Source of the DNA: Paraburkholderia domus
GTDB taxonomy: Bacteria > Pseudomonadota > Gammaproteobacteria > Burkholderiales > Burkholderiaceae
Length of the DNA: 64,000 bases
Assembly: GCF_905220705.1 (NCBI RefSeq)
Contig: NZ_CAJNAT010000003.1
Coordinates: 124,001-188,000, forward strand
Direction of reading: 5' to 3'
A program made the translations under genes and the position numbers. Of this stretch, positions 1-10,451 are shown piece by piece (within the stretch, counting starts at the first letter, position 1; each line of letters starts with the position of its first letter). Below the pieces are notes generated by a model. The model saw only the letters and a list, made by a program, of their open reading frames with translations, searched no databases and was not told the origin of the DNA.

Positions 1-360
1 TCGTTGGAAATGATCCACGGTTTCGAGGATTGGGAATTCTACGTGCGGCTTCTAAGCCCTCAATCCAAGGTCTGCTTTATTGATGCGCCGCTGTTCCTCT
101 ATCGCGTGAAGAACAGTTCGCGATCGACTGAACAGATGGAGTCAGGAAAGATCGAAGAGTCGCAACGCCTCATCTACGCGCGCAACAGCCCGATCTATGC
201 GCAGTACACCGCGAACCCGATCAGTATTTTCGGGAAACGCATGAAAGACTTCGCGCCCTCCTACACAGCGCGCTACAGGCGACAGGCCCGCTATATTCAT
301 GCGGCGTACTGGGCCGTGATTGCGGGCCTGCTTGGGGTCGGCATTCTGCTTGTGTGGTAG
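1..360 (+). CDS. Glycosyltransferase family 2, C-terminal fragment (5' end outside window)
   Basis: The reading frame is open from the first base and stops at a TAG at 358-360, so the true start lies before the window. The motif GFEDWEFYVRL is the late acceptor-side motif of family 2 (GT-A fold) glycosyltransferases, where the ED pair contributes the probable catalytic acid. The last 20 residues form a hydrophobic segment (AAYWAVIAGLLGVGILLVW), suggesting a C-terminal membrane anchor. A second GT2 gene follows in the same direction after about 250 bp, so this looks like the end of a cell-surface polysaccharide or LPS gene group. Donor and acceptor sugars cannot be told from this fragment. Confidence 0.75.
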   Translation, partial: SLEMIHGFEDWEFYVRLLSPQSKVCFIDAPLFLYRVKNSSRSTEQMESGKIEESQRLIYARNSPIYAQYTANPISIFGKRMKDFAPSYTARYRRQARYIHAAYWAVIAGLLGVGILLVW

Positions 361-557
361 TCAGAAGAGGCCGCCCTACACGGGCACGGGTGCGATGGCA
401 GCTACTGCGACGGCTTATTTCCTCGCGCCGCGGGTCGTGTTACTTGCCATGCAGCGTAGTGTGGACTCACTGCATCGATTTGCCCTCGTCGACGGCGTCC
501 TCATCCCCACGAATTTTCACGTTCTGCGGCATGACTAGCGAGCCCTCCCACTTTTCG

Positions 558-578
558 CGTCACCCTGGCCGGGTGACG
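558..578. other. Short hairpin upstream of the GT2 gene
   Basis: CGTCACCC and GGGTGACG pair perfectly (8 bp) around a 5-nt loop. There is no T-run after it, so it is not a standard terminator. It could mark the end of the upstream transcript or structure the leader of the gene at 613. Confidence 0.35.
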
Positions 579-612
579 GTAACAGTGCCGGTAAAACAGT
601 CCCTTCAGATCA

Positions 613-1671
613 ATGGCCCTCTTTTCAAGACTTATGGCGTGTGACATGACCGATAGCCCGTCGACAAACCTTGCCTCCACAGCGTCGGACACCCGGCGCC
701 CGCTGGTCTCGATCCTGCTGATCGCCTACAACCAGGAAAAGCAGATCGCCGACGCCGTGCGCAGCGCTCTCGCACAAACCTATGCACCGCTCGAAATCAT
801 CATCTCGGACGACGCCTCCAGCGACGCCACGTTCGCCGCGATCGAAGCCGCGATCGCCGGCTACCGCGGACCGCACACGGTGATCGCGCGCCGCAACGCG
901 GTCAATCAGGGCATCAGTGCACATCTGTCGCAACTCGCGCAAATGGCTCAGGGAGACCTGCTTTTCGTTGCCGCAGGCGACGACATGTCCGCGCCTAACC
1001 GCTGCGAGCGGGTGGTCGACTTCTGGCTCTCGCGCGATCGCCGCCCCGACCTGATCGCCACCGACCTCGCGGACATGGACGAAGCCGGCAACGTCCACGA
1101 ACGGATGGCGCCAACCGAACTCGACACCTATCGCAGTTTCGACGACTGGCTCGCCGGCCGTCCGTGGCTCATCGGCGCCGCGCACACATGGTCGCGGCGG
1201 CTGTTCGAACGCTTCGGACCCATGCTGCGAGGCGCCGCCGCGGAAGATCAGATCATGGTGCTGCGCGCGATCCTGTCAGGCGGGGCCGCGAGTCTGCGCG
1301 AGCCATTGGTGCGCTACCGGCGCGGCGGACTGTCGCGCAAACGCCGCTATGGATCGGTGGGTGAGTTGATTGCGCGCATGCGCCAAAGTAATCGCTATGG
1401 CCTGGCGGAACTCGCGCAGTTGCAGCGCGACGCCGAGATCGGCGGTGTGGGCGAGCGCATGCGTGCGGCGATGGCGCCCAAGCTCGCGCGCGAGCAATTC
1501 ATTCACGCGATGTTCGAAGCCGGCGGCCTCGGAGAACGTATTGGGCTGCTTGTACGCAACCCAAAAGTGAAGCTCGGGTTGCGCATCCGCATGTTTTTGT
1601 ACGCGACGTGTCCAGCGGTCTACGCGCCGGGAATCTGGCTCAAACGAATCGTGCGGAAAAACGGCCGCTGA
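613..1671 (+). CDS. Glycosyltransferase family 2 (GT-A fold)
   Basis: 352 aa if the first ATG is used; ATGs at 634 and 646 (MTDSPS) are equally possible because no start has a convincing ribosome-binding site. The N-terminal fold is typical of GT2: VSILLIAYNQ at residues 32-41, DDASSD at 66-71 for nucleotide binding, and a GDD metal-binding motif at 122-124. A later EDQIMVLRA motif fits the acceptor side. The protein should transfer a sugar from a nucleotide-sugar to a surface glycan in the cytoplasm. It sits after another GT2 gene and converges on msbA, which supports a role in LPS or O-antigen assembly. The exact linkage is unknown. Confidence 0.85.
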   Translation: MALFSRLMACDMTDSPSTNLASTASDTRRPLVSILLIAYNQEKQIADAVRSALAQTYAPLEIIISDDASSDATFAAIEAAIAGYRGPHTVIARRNAVNQGISAHLSQLAQMAQGDLLFVAAGDDMSAPNRCERVVDFWLSRDRRPDLIATDLADMDEAGNVHERMAPTELDTYRSFDDWLAGRPWLIGAAHTWSRRLFERFGPMLRGAAAEDQIMVLRAILSGGAASLREPLVRYRRGGLSRKRRYGSVGELIARMRQSNRYGLAELAQLQRDAEIGGVGERMRAAMAPKLAREQFIHAMFEAGGLGERIGLLVRNPKVKLGLRIRMFLYATCPAVYAPGIWLKRIVRKNGR

Positions 1672-1819
1672 AATGGCTAGAGCCGCGGAGGCACCCACGT
1701 TTGTCAGGGATTCGGGTACGAGGCGCGTGGGAGATGCCGGGATTGTCTGCTGACAGCAGCCGGTAGACGCCTGTCGTGGCGCAGCCCGGCCGCTTATGTC
1801 GACATGCGTGGAATTTGGC

Positions 1820-1942
1820 GAGATCCGGTCGGATTCGGGCAGGTTGAGCCGAATCGGATCCGATCAACCCGAACCCAGACTGAATCAAACTGAATTCGGG
1901 CAAATCAGGCCAAATCAGGCCGGTCAAGCCTGATCAGGCTGC
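1820..1942. repeat. Degenerate short-repeat tract between convergent genes
   Basis: Intergenic tract between a GT2 gene and msbA. It contains a tandem 10-bp duplication CAAATCAGGC at 1901-1910 and 1911-1920, the palindrome GCCTGATCAGGC at 1928-1939, and several imperfect copies of CGGGCA, CCGAATC and GATC-centred words. It looks like a decayed simple-repeat region. It may also help end transcription from both sides, although no T-run is present. Confidence 0.5.
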
Positions 1943-3727
1943 GTCCTGCTGGAACTGGATGCGATGCAGATGCGCGTACAGCCCGCCTTGCGTCAGCAAC
2001 TCGCGATGGCTGCCGCGCTCGACAATACGCCCTGCTTCCATCACCAGAATCCGGTCGGCGCGTTCGATGGTCGACAAACGGTGCGCGATCACGAGCGTAG
2101 TACGGCCCTTCATCAAGGTCTCCAGCGCCGCCTGCACGTGGCGTTCGGACTCGGAATCCAGCGCCGAGGTGGCTTCGTCGAGGATCAGGATCGGCGCGTC
2201 CTTGTAGATCGCTCGGGCGATAGCCAGACGCTGGCGTTGGCCGCCCGAGAGCATCATGCCGTTGTCGCCAACGAGCGTCTCGATGCCATTGGGCATCGCC
2301 TCGACGGTATCCCACAGGTTCGCCGCGCGCAGCGCCGCCTTGACCTTGTCCGGATCGGCCGTCTGCCCATAAGCGACGTTGTTGGCCACCGTGTCGTTGA
2401 ACAGCACCACGTCCTGGCTCACCATCGCGATCTGGCTGCGCAGCGCATGCAGGCCGTATTCCGGCAGCGCGACGCCGTCGACCAGAATCTCGCCGCCGGT
2501 CGGATCGAAGAAGCGCGGCAGCAAATTCACCAGTGTGGTCTTGCCGCTGCCCGACGGGCCCGCCAGCGCGACCATTTCGCCCGGCGCCACTTTGAACGAC
2601 ACATGGTCGAGCGTGTGGCGGTTGTGCGTGGCGTTGCTGCCGTAGGTGAACGATACGTCGCGGAATTCCACTTCGCCGCGTGCCCGCTCGAGTGGCTTGC
2701 CGCCGCCCTCCGGCTCCGAAGGCTCGTCGATCAGGCCGAAAATCAGTTCACACGCCGTCATGCCGCGTTGCAGCGGCTGGTTCACGTCCATCAGATGCTT
2801 CAGCGGCGAGATGATCAGCAGCATCGACGTGACGAACGCCACAAAGCCGCCGACGGTGGTTTGATCCGACGACGACTGCACCACCGCGATCGTGATCACC
2901 ACAGCGAGTGCAATCGACGCGAGGAACTGCGTCAACGGTTGCGCGAGGCCGCCGGAGACGGTCATGCGCATGGCATAGCCACGCAGACGCTTGCTCATCG
3001 CCGTGAACCGGTCCGTCTCGTACTTCTCGCCGTTGTGCACCTTGACGACCTTGTAGCCACCCACCGTCTCTTCGACGATGTACGATAGTTCGTTGGTCAG
3101 CAATTGATGCTCGCGGTTCAGGCGCCGCAACCGGCGGTTGATCTTGCCCACCAGCCAGCCGATCCCCGGCAGCAGCACCGCGACGATCAGCGTCAGGCGC
3201 CAGTTCAGATAGAACAGATAGCCGAGCAGGAAGATGACGGTCAGCGAATCGCGCACCAGCGTGACCATCACGCTCAACAGCACGTTGAGAATCTGGTTCA
3301 CCTCGAAGACGATCGCGTTGATCACCGTGCTCGCGGTTTCGCGCTGGAAGAACGCCACGCTCGAGTGAATCATGCGCTCGAACATTTTCAGGCGCAGGTC
3401 GAGCAGGATCTTGTTCGACACGTAGGCGAGCAGATAGCCGGATGCGTATTGCGACACGCCGCGAACCAGCGCAAGGCCGATGACCGCGACCGGCACGAAC
3501 CACTTGGCGTTGTCGCTCGCATGTGCGCCGAAACCCTTGTCCAGCAGCGGCTTGAGCAACGCGGGGATCGCCGCGTCAGTGCTGGCGCTCACAGCCATGG
3601 CAACGACCGCGCCGATCACCACCCACAGCAGCGGCTTGATATAAGGCCACAAGCGTCGAAAGACGACGGCAGGCGACGAGGCCTCTCCTGAACCGATGGG
3701 TTTGCTTAACGTTGGCTTCGCGCTCAA
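1934..3727 (-). CDS. msbA: Lipid A export ATP-binding/permease protein MsbA
   Basis: 597-aa half-transporter that flips lipid A-core from the inner to the outer leaflet of the inner membrane using ATP. An N-terminal membrane domain (about residues 20-320, six predicted helices) is fused to an ABC ATPase. The ATPase has Walker [10 protein letters not shown] at 390-398, a Q-loop Gln near 438, the signature LSGGQ at 494-498, Walker B LILDEA at 514-519 and the switch His in IAHRLST at 549. The start codon is TTG at 3727, preceded by AGAGGA at a good distance; no in-frame ATG lies nearby. The LPS-type glycosyltransferases on either side fit an envelope role. Other ABC exporters share this layout, but the context and overall sequence favour MsbA. 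Confidence 0.93.
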   Translation of the reverse strand: MSAKPTLSKPIGSGEASSPAVVFRRLWPYIKPLLWVVIGAVVAMAVSASTDAAIPALLKPLLDKGFGAHASDNAKWFVPVAVIGLALVRGVSQYASGYLLAYVSNKILLDLRLKMFERMIHSSVAFFQRETASTVINAIVFEVNQILNVLLSVMVTLVRDSLTVIFLLGYLFYLNWRLTLIVAVLLPGIGWLVGKINRRLRRLNREHQLLTNELSYIVEETVGGYKVVKVHNGEKYETDRFTAMSKRLRGYAMRMTVSGGLAQPLTQFLASIALAVVITIAVVQSSSDQTTVGGFVAFVTSMLLIISPLKHLMDVNQPLQRGMTACELIFGLIDEPSEPEGGGKPLERARGEVEFRDVSFTYGSNATHNRHTLDHVSFKVAPGEMVALAGPSGSGKTTLVNLLPRFFDPTGGEILVDGVALPEYGLHALRSQIAMVSQDVVLFNDTVANNVAYGQTADPDKVKAALRAANLWDTVEAMPNGIETLVGDNGMMLSGGQRQRLAIARAIYKDAPILILDEATSALDSESERHVQAALETLMKGRTTLVIAHRLSTIERADRILVMEAGRIVERGSHRELLTQGGLYAHLHRIQFQQDAA

Positions 3728-3917
3728 GGAATCCTCTGAGAATGCGGGACAGCATCCGCGCGGCGGGCGGAATGCCTGACACGCAAAATATCAAAAAAAC
3801 AGCATTGTAAACGGTTGGGGATCATGGCCGGGGGTTATGGATCGGCCGGGTTATGTGGCCGGGCTGTATACTTGCGCGACCCATTCCGCCACCCTGCACC
3901 CTCCACGCAATTCAGGT

Positions 3918-4676
3918 ATGCAAGAAACCACCCTCGGCGTCGCCATCATCACCAAAAACGCGGCGGCGCGGCTGGCCGAATGCCTGCAGGCCGTGGCCTT
4001 CGCCGATCAGATCGTCGTGATCGACGGCGGCAGCACCGACGGTACCATTGACATCGCTCGGGCGCACGGCGCGCGCGTACTCGAGCAAACCGACTGGCCG
4101 GGCTTCGGCCCGCAAAAAAACCGCGCCGTGGACGCGCTCACCACCCGTTGGATTCTCTCGCTCGACGCCGACGAGATCGTCTCGCCGGAACTGGCGGTGG
4201 CGATCCGCACGGCACTGGCCGCTCCCACCGCCGACGTATATGCGGTGGACAGGTTGTCGAGCTTTTGCGGCCACTGGATTCACCACAGCGGCTGGTATCC
4301 AGACTGGATTCCGCGCCTGTTCAAACGTGGCGCAGCGCGTTTCTCCGACGACCTCGTGCACGAGCGCCTGGTGTTCGACACGCCTTCACAGCGCCTGACC
4401 GGCAAGCTGATGCACTACTCGTACGAGGACTTCGAAGGCGTGTTGCGCAAGCTCGACGCATATTCGACAGCGGGCGCACTGCAGCGCCATGCGGCAGGCA
4501 AGCGCGGCAGTTTCGGCAAAGCGCTCGGGCGTGGCGCGTGGGCCTTCGTGCGGACCTACGTGCTGCGGCGTGGATTTCTCGACGGCCGCGCCGGATTCAT
4601 GATCGCGGTGTTTAACGCGGAGACGGTGTACTACCGGTTTTTGAAGTTAGCGCGACTCGGGGAGAAGACGCAGTAG
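3918..4676 (+). CDS. WaaE/KdtX-like family 2 glycosyltransferase (LPS core)
   Basis: 252 aa from the ATG at 3918 (MQETTLGVAIITKN). An upstream ATG at 3837 would add an implausible 27-residue leader. The GT2 signatures are DGGSTD at 36-41, FGPQKNRA near 63-70 and the metal-binding SLDADE at 81-86. These, with the later FSDDLVHERL stretch, resemble the WaaE/KdtX group that adds a glucose to the inner LPS core. It is divergent from msbA, so the 190-bp gap should hold promoters for both. The enzyme would act at the cytoplasmic face of the inner membrane. The sugar specificity is inferred from family resemblance only. Confidence 0.85.
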   Translation: MQETTLGVAIITKNAAARLAECLQAVAFADQIVVIDGGSTDGTIDIARAHGARVLEQTDWPGFGPQKNRAVDALTTRWILSLDADEIVSPELAVAIRTALAAPTADVYAVDRLSSFCGHWIHHSGWYPDWIPRLFKRGAARFSDDLVHERLVFDTPSQRLTGKLMHYSYEDFEGVLRKLDAYSTAGALQRHAAGKRGSFGKALGRGAWAFVRTYVLRRGFLDGRAGFMIAVFNAETVYYRFLKLARLGEKTQ

Positions 4677-4729
4677 TAGCGGCGGGGTTCGTTGACTTGC
4701 CCGCGCCGCCCGCGCGGGCAAACCAGACA

Positions 4730-7700
4730 TCAATAAACGATCTCGATCGAGCTTCCGGCAAACTCGCCGCGCAATGCCGCGAGCAGTTCATCGGTCGGCT
4801 TTACGCGCCACGCGTCGCCCAGGCGCATTTCGCCTTGCGCATTCTCGCTGCGATAGACCACCTGGACCGCGAGGCCGTTCGGAATCTGCACAGCCTGACG
4901 CTGGCCACCGCCGCCATAGCCGCCGCCGTTGCGGCCACCTCCACCACCGCCTCCATTGCCCCCACGCGACAACGCTGCCGGCGCCGGTGCAGCCTGTGGC
5001 TCGTCCTTACCCGCGCTATGCGCTTCAAGCACGCGCCGCAATGCCGACGCGTCCGCATTACCGTTCATCTGCACTTTCACGGCTTCCGCATAGCGACAGC
5101 GGGCGCGGCCAAGATCCATCACCGTATCGACCGTGAAGCGGATGCCGCCCGTGAACGCGTCGTTACGCGCCGAGCCTTGCACCACCAGCAGCTCGTCTTC
5201 CTTAAACAACTGCTTGTGCGCTTCAAAGGTCTCGTTGAAGACGGTCACTTCGCATTGACCAGTGCCGTCGTCGAGCAACGCGATCAGCATCTTGCCGCGC
5301 TGGGTCATCTGCGTGCGCAGCGACGCGATCACGCCCGCGACCAGCTTGTCGCGCCCTTCCTTCAGTTCGCCGATCTTCTGGCGCACGAAACGGCGCACTT
5401 CGTCCTTATACGCATCGAACAGATGGCCCGACAGGTAGAAGCCGAGCGCAGCCTTCTCTTCCTGCAGCTTCTTCTTTTCCGGCCATTCCGGCTCGTCGAC
5501 CAGCTCGTGCCCTTGCGACGGCGCATCGCCCATGTCGAACAGGCCTGCCTGCATCGCGTTGGCGCTCGCCTGCTCGGCGGCTTCCATCGCCAGCGAGACG
5601 GAGGCGATCAGCTGCGCGCGGTTCGCGTGCAGCGTGTCGAACGCTCCGGCGCGAATCAAGGCTTCCACCGTCCGACGATTGACGATCCGGCGGTCGACCC
5701 GGTTGCAGAAGTCGAAGATGTCGATGAACGGACCTTCTTCGCGTGCGCGCAGGATTTCTTCGATTGCGTTCTGACCGCTGCCCTTGATCGCGCCGAGACC
5801 GTAGCGTATCGTTTTCGACCGCTTGCCGTCCGCTTCCGCGACCGGTTCGAAGCGATATGCGGACAGATTGACGTCGGGCGGCAGCACGGCCATCTTGTTC
5901 GTGAGGCAGTCCTCGAACAGGATCTTGACCTTGTCCGTGTCGTCCATGGCGAGCGACATATTCGCCGCCATGAATTCGGCCGGATGGTGCGCCTTCAGCC
6001 ATGCCGTGAAGTACGCGAGCAAGGCATACGCGGCCGCGTGCGACTTGTTGAAGCCGTAGCCCGCGAACTTCTCCATCAAGTCGAAGATTTCGTCGGCTTT
6101 CTCGGCAGTCAGGCCATTCTTTGCGGCACCTTCGCGGAACAACGCGCGGTGCTCGGCCATTTCCTCGGCCTTCTTCTTACCCATCGCGCGACGCAGCAAG
6201 TCAGCACCGCCGAGCGAGTAACCGCCGATGATCTGCGCCATCTGCATCACCTGCTCCTGATAGACCATGATGCCGTAGGTCTCTTTCAGGATGGGCTCCA
6301 CGCGCGGATCGGGATACTCGACCACTTCGCGGCCGTGCTTACGTGCACAGAAGCTCGGGATCAGGTCCATCGGGCCCGGACGGTACAACGCCACCAGCGC
6401 GATGATGTCCTCGAAGCGGTCAGGCTGGGCGTCTTTCAGCATGCCTTGCATGCCGCGGCTTTCCAGCTGGAACACGGCGACCGTATTCGCTTTCTTCAGG
6501 ATCGTGAACGACGGCGCATCGTCGAGCGGGACTTGCGCGAGCGACCAGTCTTTCTTCGACGGATCGAGACGGCGGATATAGCGCTCGGCCCAGTCGAGAA
6601 TCGTCAGCGTGGTCAGCCCCAAGAAGTCGAACTTCACGAGGCCGACGGCTTCGACGTCGTCCTTGTCGTACTGGCTCACGACGCCGCTTTCGTCGCCCTG
6701 CGTATAGAGCGGGCAGAAATCGGTCAACTTGCCGGGCGCGATCAGCACGCCGCCAGCGTGCATACCGACGTTACGCGTCAGGCCTTCCACGCGCTGCGCG
6801 AGTTCGAGCAGCTGATGCACTTCGTCTTCGTTGTCGAAGCGCTCCTGCAGCAGCGGCTCTTCCTTCATCGCGTCGGCGATGGTGACGTGTTTGCCCGGCT
6901 TGAACGGAATCAGCTTGGCGATACCGTCGGTAAACATGTAGCCGAGATCGAGCACGCGGCCGATATCCCGCACTGCGGCCTTCGCCGCCATCGTGCCGAA
7001 GGTGGCGATCTGCGACACAGCGTCCGCGCCGTATTTCTCCTTCACGTACTGAATCACACGGTCGCGGCCGTGCTGACAGAAGTCGATGTCGAAGTCGGGC
7101 ATCGATACCCGTTCCGGATTCAGGAAACGTTCGAACAGCAGGTTGTAGCGCAGCGGATCAAGGTCAGTCACGCCAAGCGCATACGCGACCAGCGAACCCG
7201 CACCCGAGCCCCGGCCCGGACCGACCGGCACGCCGTTGTTCTTGGCCCAATTAATGAAGTCTGCAACGATCAGGAAGTAGCCCGGGAAGCCCATCTTGAT
7301 GATCGTGCCGCATTCGAATTCGAGGCGCTGGTAATACGTTTCGCGCTGGGCCCCGCGCTCCGCTTCGTCCGGATACAGTTGTTCGAGACGCTTTTCGAGG
7401 CCCTCTTTCGACAATTGCACGAGGTAGTCGTCGAGCGACATACCGTCGGGCGTCGGGAAGAGCGGCAGCCTGGGCTTGCCGAGTTCGAGCGTCAGGTTGC
7501 AGCGCTTGGCGATTTCGACACTATTGGCGAGCGCCGACGGAATGTCAGCGAACAGCCCCGCCATCTCTTCTTGCGTGCGGAAATACTGCTCGGACGTAAA
7601 GCGTTTCGCACGGCGCGGATTCGCCAGAATGTCGCCTTCGGAAATACACACGCGCGCTTCGTGCGCGGTGAAATCGTCTGGCGTCGTGAACTGCATCGGG

Positions 7701-8311
7701 TGAGTGGCCACCACCGGCAATTTCAGCGACGCCGCAAGCGCAACCGCCTGCTGCACGTACTGCTCGCCACCGGGTTGACCACACCGTTGCAGTTCGATAT
7801 AGAAACCGCCCGGGAACACCTTCGCCCAATGCAACGCATTGCGTTTGGCCGCTTCTTCATTCCCGGCGGCGAGCGCAAGGCCAATGTCGCCCTGTTGCGC
7901 ACCCGATAGCGCGAGCAGGCCTTCACCCAGCCCGGATTCGAGCCAGCCGGCTTCGACTTCCGCGCGACCGCGATACTGGTTGGTGAGTGACGCCTTGCTG
8001 AGCAGCTCGCACAGATTCAGATAGCCGCGCCGGTCTTTGACCAGCAGCAGCAGACGCGAGGGCTTGTCGCGGTCGTCCGGATTGGTGATCCAGACGTCGC
8101 AGCCGGCAATGGGTTTGACCCCTTTGCCACGGGCTTCCTTGTAGAAACGGACGAGGCCGAACGCGTTGCCGAGGTCGGTAAGGGCGAGCGCACCCTGACC
8201 GTCTTTGGCCGCGGCCTTGACGATGTCGTCAAGACGCACGATGCCATCGGCAATCGAGAATTCGGAGTGGACGCGGAGATGAACGAAGCGGGGATCTGAC
8301 ATGGGCGACAT
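4730..8311 (-). CDS. dnaE: DNA polymerase III alpha subunit (DnaE1)
   Basis: 1193 aa, the usual size of the replicative polymerase subunit. It has an N-terminal PHP domain (HLRVHSEFSI near residues 11-20), then the polymerase core with PGRGSGAGS near 365-373 and the catalytic aspartates in PDFDIDF (D406, D408). The helix-hairpin-helix, clamp-binding, OB-fold and tau-binding regions follow. The start at 8311 has GGTGGAG six bases upstream; an ATG at 8302 is too far from it. Near the C-terminus, residues 1116-1139 form a glycine-rich stretch of low complexity, which is not a conserved part of the family. The gene stands alone, with its reverse strand open for a very long way because of high GC codon bias. 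Confidence 0.97.
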   Translation of the reverse strand: MSPMSDPRFVHLRVHSEFSIADGIVRLDDIVKAAAKDGQGALALTDLGNAFGLVRFYKEARGKGVKPIAGCDVWITNPDDRDKPSRLLLLVKDRRGYLNLCELLSKASLTNQYRGRAEVEAGWLESGLGEGLLALSGAQQGDIGLALAAGNEEAAKRNALHWAKVFPGGFYIELQRCGQPGGEQYVQQAVALAASLKLPVVATHPMQFTTPDDFTAHEARVCISEGDILANPRRAKRFTSEQYFRTQEEMAGLFADIPSALANSVEIAKRCNLTLELGKPRLPLFPTPDGMSLDDYLVQLSKEGLEKRLEQLYPDEAERGAQRETYYQRLEFECGTIIKMGFPGYFLIVADFINWAKNNGVPVGPGRGSGAGSLVAYALGVTDLDPLRYNLLFERFLNPERVSMPDFDIDFCQHGRDRVIQYVKEKYGADAVSQIATFGTMAAKAAVRDIGRVLDLGYMFTDGIAKLIPFKPGKHVTIADAMKEEPLLQERFDNEDEVHQLLELAQRVEGLTRNVGMHAGGVLIAPGKLTDFCPLYTQGDESGVVSQYDKDDVEAVGLVKFDFLGLTTLTILDWAERYIRRLDPSKKDWSLAQVPLDDAPSFTILKKANTVAVFQLESRGMQGMLKDAQPDRFEDIIALVALYRPGPMDLIPSFCARKHGREVVEYPDPRVEPILKETYGIMVYQEQVMQMAQIIGGYSLGGADLLRRAMGKKKAEEMAEHRALFREGAAKNGLTAEKADEIFDLMEKFAGYGFNKSHAAAYALLAYFTAWLKAHHPAEFMAANMSLAMDDTDKVKILFEDCLTNKMAVLPPDVNLSAYRFEPVAEADGKRSKTIRYGLGAIKGSGQNAIEEILRAREEGPFIDIFDFCNRVDRRIVNRRTVEALIRAGAFDTLHANRAQLIASVSLAMEAAEQASANAMQAGLFDMGDAPSQGHELVDEPEWPEKKKLQEEKAALGFYLSGHLFDAYKDEVRRFVRQKIGELKEGRDKLVAGVIASLRTQMTQRGKMLIALLDDGTGQCEVTVFNETFEAHKQLFKEDELLVVQGSARNDAFTGGIRFTVDTVMDLGRARCRYAEAVKVQMNGNADASALRRVLEAHSAGKDEPQAAPAPAALSRGGNGGGGGGGRNGGGYGGGGQRQAVQIPNGLAVQVVYRSENAQGEMRLGDAWRVKPTDELLAALRGEFAGSSIEIVY
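4895..4966 (-). repeat. Glycine-rich low-complexity segment inside dnaE
   Basis: Codes for about 24 residues that are nearly all Gly, with a few Asn, Arg, Gln and one Tyr (dnaE residues 1116-1139). It lies between the OB-fold region and the last 54 residues, and follows an Ala/Pro-rich stretch. It is probably a flexible tether to the tau-binding tail. Confidence 0.8.
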
Positions 8312-8584
8312 TGTAACTCCACCCTTCCAGAGTTTTCAGGCCAAAGCCGCGCGTTAGCCGTCCGGCTTAGGAGCACAACGCGGGAACGCCATACGCCGGT
8401 GTTTTGCGGGCGATTTGCGCTGCCGCAAGAGACTGGCCATTCGGCCGAGTCCGACGAAACGCCAGCTTGAGGGATAATAGTGGTTTCGCCCTATTCGACG
8501 TGGCCGCACCGCATGGAGCCTGATGCGCGCAGTTCAATGCGCCCCATTTTCCACGCCGCGGGCACTTCTTACCGCTGGACACAC

Positions 8585-9448
8585 ATGAGTATCGTCAATC
8601 TCGCCGCGTATCATTTCGCGACAATCGAAGACACCGCCGCATGGCGCCCGCTCGTCACCGAGCGCTGCAACACGCTCGGCCTGCGCGGCACCGTCCTGCT
8701 GGCGCCGGAAGGCATCAACCTGTTCGTTGCGGGCACTCGCGAAGCCACGGACGCGTTCATCGACTACATCCGTCACGACGCGCTTTTCGAAGGCAAGTTT
8801 GCCAATCTGCAGTTCAAGGAAAGCCTGTCGGACAAGCAGCCGTTCACCCGCATGCTGGTCAAGCTCAAGCGCGAGATCATCACGATGAAAAAGCCGGCGA
8901 TCCGGCCGGAGCTTGGCCGCGCGCCGTTCGTCGACGCCCCCACGCTGAAAAGCTGGCTCGACCGCGGCCATGACGACGAAGGCCGCCCCGTCGTCATGCT
9001 CGACACACGCAATGCATTCGAAGTAGACGTCGGCACGTTCGACGACGCGCTCGACTACCGTATTACGAAATTCAGCGAGTTTCCAGAAGTAATCGAGCAA
9101 AACCGCGCCGATCTCGAAGGCAAGACGGTGGTGTCGTTCTGCACCGGCGGGATTCGTTGCGAGAAGGCTGCGATTCACATGAAGGAAGTCGGTATCGAGA
9201 ACGTGTACCAACTCGAAGGTGGCATCCTGAAGTATTTCGAGGAAGTCGGCGGCGCGCACTATCACGGCGACTGCTTCGTGTTCGACTACCGCACTGCGCT
9301 CAACCCGCAACTGGAGCCGACCGCGACCGTGCAATGTTTCGGCTGCCGCGCGGTGGTGACGCCGGAAGCGCAGCAATCGCCGATGTACGTGGCGGGCAAG
9401 ACATGTCCCGAATGCCATCCTGACAGCAAAGCGGCCTGCGCCGCGTGA
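8585..9448 (+). CDS. trhO: Rhodanese-domain tRNA uridine hydroxylase TrhO (UPF0176)
   Basis: 287 aa from the ATG at 8585 ([11 protein letters not shown]), the normal start for this family. Upstream in-frame ATGs at 8480, 8516 and 8540 would add a non-conserved leader. An N-terminal ferredoxin-like domain carries [12 protein letters not shown]. The central rhodanese domain has [17 protein letters not shown] and the active-site loop [16 protein letters not shown]-terminal Cys-rich part (CFGCR ... CPEC) may bind a metal. TrhO proteins carry out oxygen-dependent formation of 5-hydroxyuridine at the wobble position of some tRNAs. The neighbour gluQ also modifies a wobble base, so the two form a small tRNA-modification pair 26 bp apart. 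Confidence 0.9.
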   Translation: MSIVNLAAYHFATIEDTAAWRPLVTERCNTLGLRGTVLLAPEGINLFVAGTREATDAFIDYIRHDALFEGKFANLQFKESLSDKQPFTRMLVKLKREIITMKKPAIRPELGRAPFVDAPTLKSWLDRGHDDEGRPVVMLDTRNAFEVDVGTFDDALDYRITKFSEFPEVIEQNRADLEGKTVVSFCTGGIRCEKAAIHMKEVGIENVYQLEGGILKYFEEVGGAHYHGDCFVFDYRTALNPQLEPTATVQCFGCRAVVTPEAQQSPMYVAGKTCPECHPDSKAACAA

Positions 9449-9474
9449 CGAGAGCAATCTCACCCATTTAATCC

Positions 9475-10368
9475 ATGACCTATCGTGGACGCTTCGCGCC
9501 GTCGCCCACCGGGCCACTGCATTCCGGCTCACTGGTGAGCGCGCTCGCAAGCTGGCTGGATGCGCGCGCGCATGGCGGTACGTGGCTTGTGCGGATCGAA
9601 GACATTGACGGACCTCGCACCGTTCCTGGCGCGGCCGAAGACATTCTGACGACCCTCGACCGTTTCGGCATGCATGCCGACGAGCCGCCCGTCTGGCAAA
9701 GCCGACGTTTTGCGCGCTATCAGACGGCGTTCGAGCAATTGAAGGCTGCCGGCTTGCTCTATCCATGCGGCTGCACGCGCAAGGAGATTGCCGACTCGCT
9801 GCTGCATATGCACGCGCGCAACACCACACTCGCCTACCCCGGCACCTGCCGCAACGGCCTGCATGGCAAACCGGCGCGCGCATGGCGCCTGCGCGTGCCC
9901 GACGGCGACGCTGCAGTGATCACATTCGAAGACCGCTGGCAGGGCAAACAGACGCAAAACCTGGCCACCGAAGTCGGCGACTTCGTGCTGAGGCGCGCCG
10001 ACGACCAGTGGGCATACCAACTGGCGGTGGTGGTCGACGATACGGACGCGGGGATTACGCACATCGTGCGAGGCGCGGACCTGATGGATTCAACGGCCCG
10101 CCAGATCTACCTGCAGCGTTGCCTGGGCGTACCCACGCCGGAGTATTTGCACGTACCGGTGGTCACGAACGATCAGGGCGAAAAGCTCAGCAAGCAAAAC
10201 GGCGCAACGGCGCTCGACCATGCCAAACCACTCGAAGCGCTGAGCGCAGCGGCACGGCACTTGGGACTTGAGATGAGCGGCGACAAACACGTGACGCTAG
10301 AAGGTTTCTATGCCGCCGCAACGACGGCATGGGCAGAACGCATGGGCGTCCGAGTGCAACCCAACTAG
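9475..10368 (+). CDS. gluQ: Glutamyl-Q tRNA(Asp) synthetase
   Basis: 297 aa paralogue of the glutamyl-tRNA synthetase catalytic domain, without an anticodon-binding domain. It attaches glutamate to queuosine at position 34 of tRNA(Asp). The nucleotide-binding motif [15 protein letters not shown] is at residues 5-19 (HSGS is the HIGH equivalent) and the KMSKS equivalent is EKLSKQNG. A Cys-rich zinc site starts at YPCGCTRKE. The DIDGPR motif is present after the first Rossmann segment. The gene follows trhO closely and is probably co-transcribed with it. It ends just before a hexanucleotide repeat tract. Confidence 0.95.
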   Translation: MTYRGRFAPSPTGPLHSGSLVSALASWLDARAHGGTWLVRIEDIDGPRTVPGAAEDILTTLDRFGMHADEPPVWQSRRFARYQTAFEQLKAAGLLYPCGCTRKEIADSLLHMHARNTTLAYPGTCRNGLHGKPARAWRLRVPDGDAAVITFEDRWQGKQTQNLATEVGDFVLRRADDQWAYQLAVVVDDTDAGITHIVRGADLMDSTARQIYLQRCLGVPTPEYLHVPVVTNDQGEKLSKQNGATALDHAKPLEALSAAARHLGLEMSGDKHVTLEGFYAAATTAWAERMGVRVQPN

Positions 10369-10451
10369 CGCCCAAAAGCGTCGAAGGCAAATCAGACAAG
10401 TCGACACCAGAGAAGCGCCGGCGGAGAGCCGGGAGCCGAAAGCGAAGAACT

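Noticed and set aside
1964..3088. 374-codon open frame opposite msbA
   Set aside because: Antisense shadow with low-complexity Arg/His/Gln composition.
4697..7909. 1070-codon open frame on the plus strand opposite dnaE
   Set aside because: It is the mirror of dnaE, created by GC-rich codons; its protein is rich in His, Arg and Gln and has no domain.
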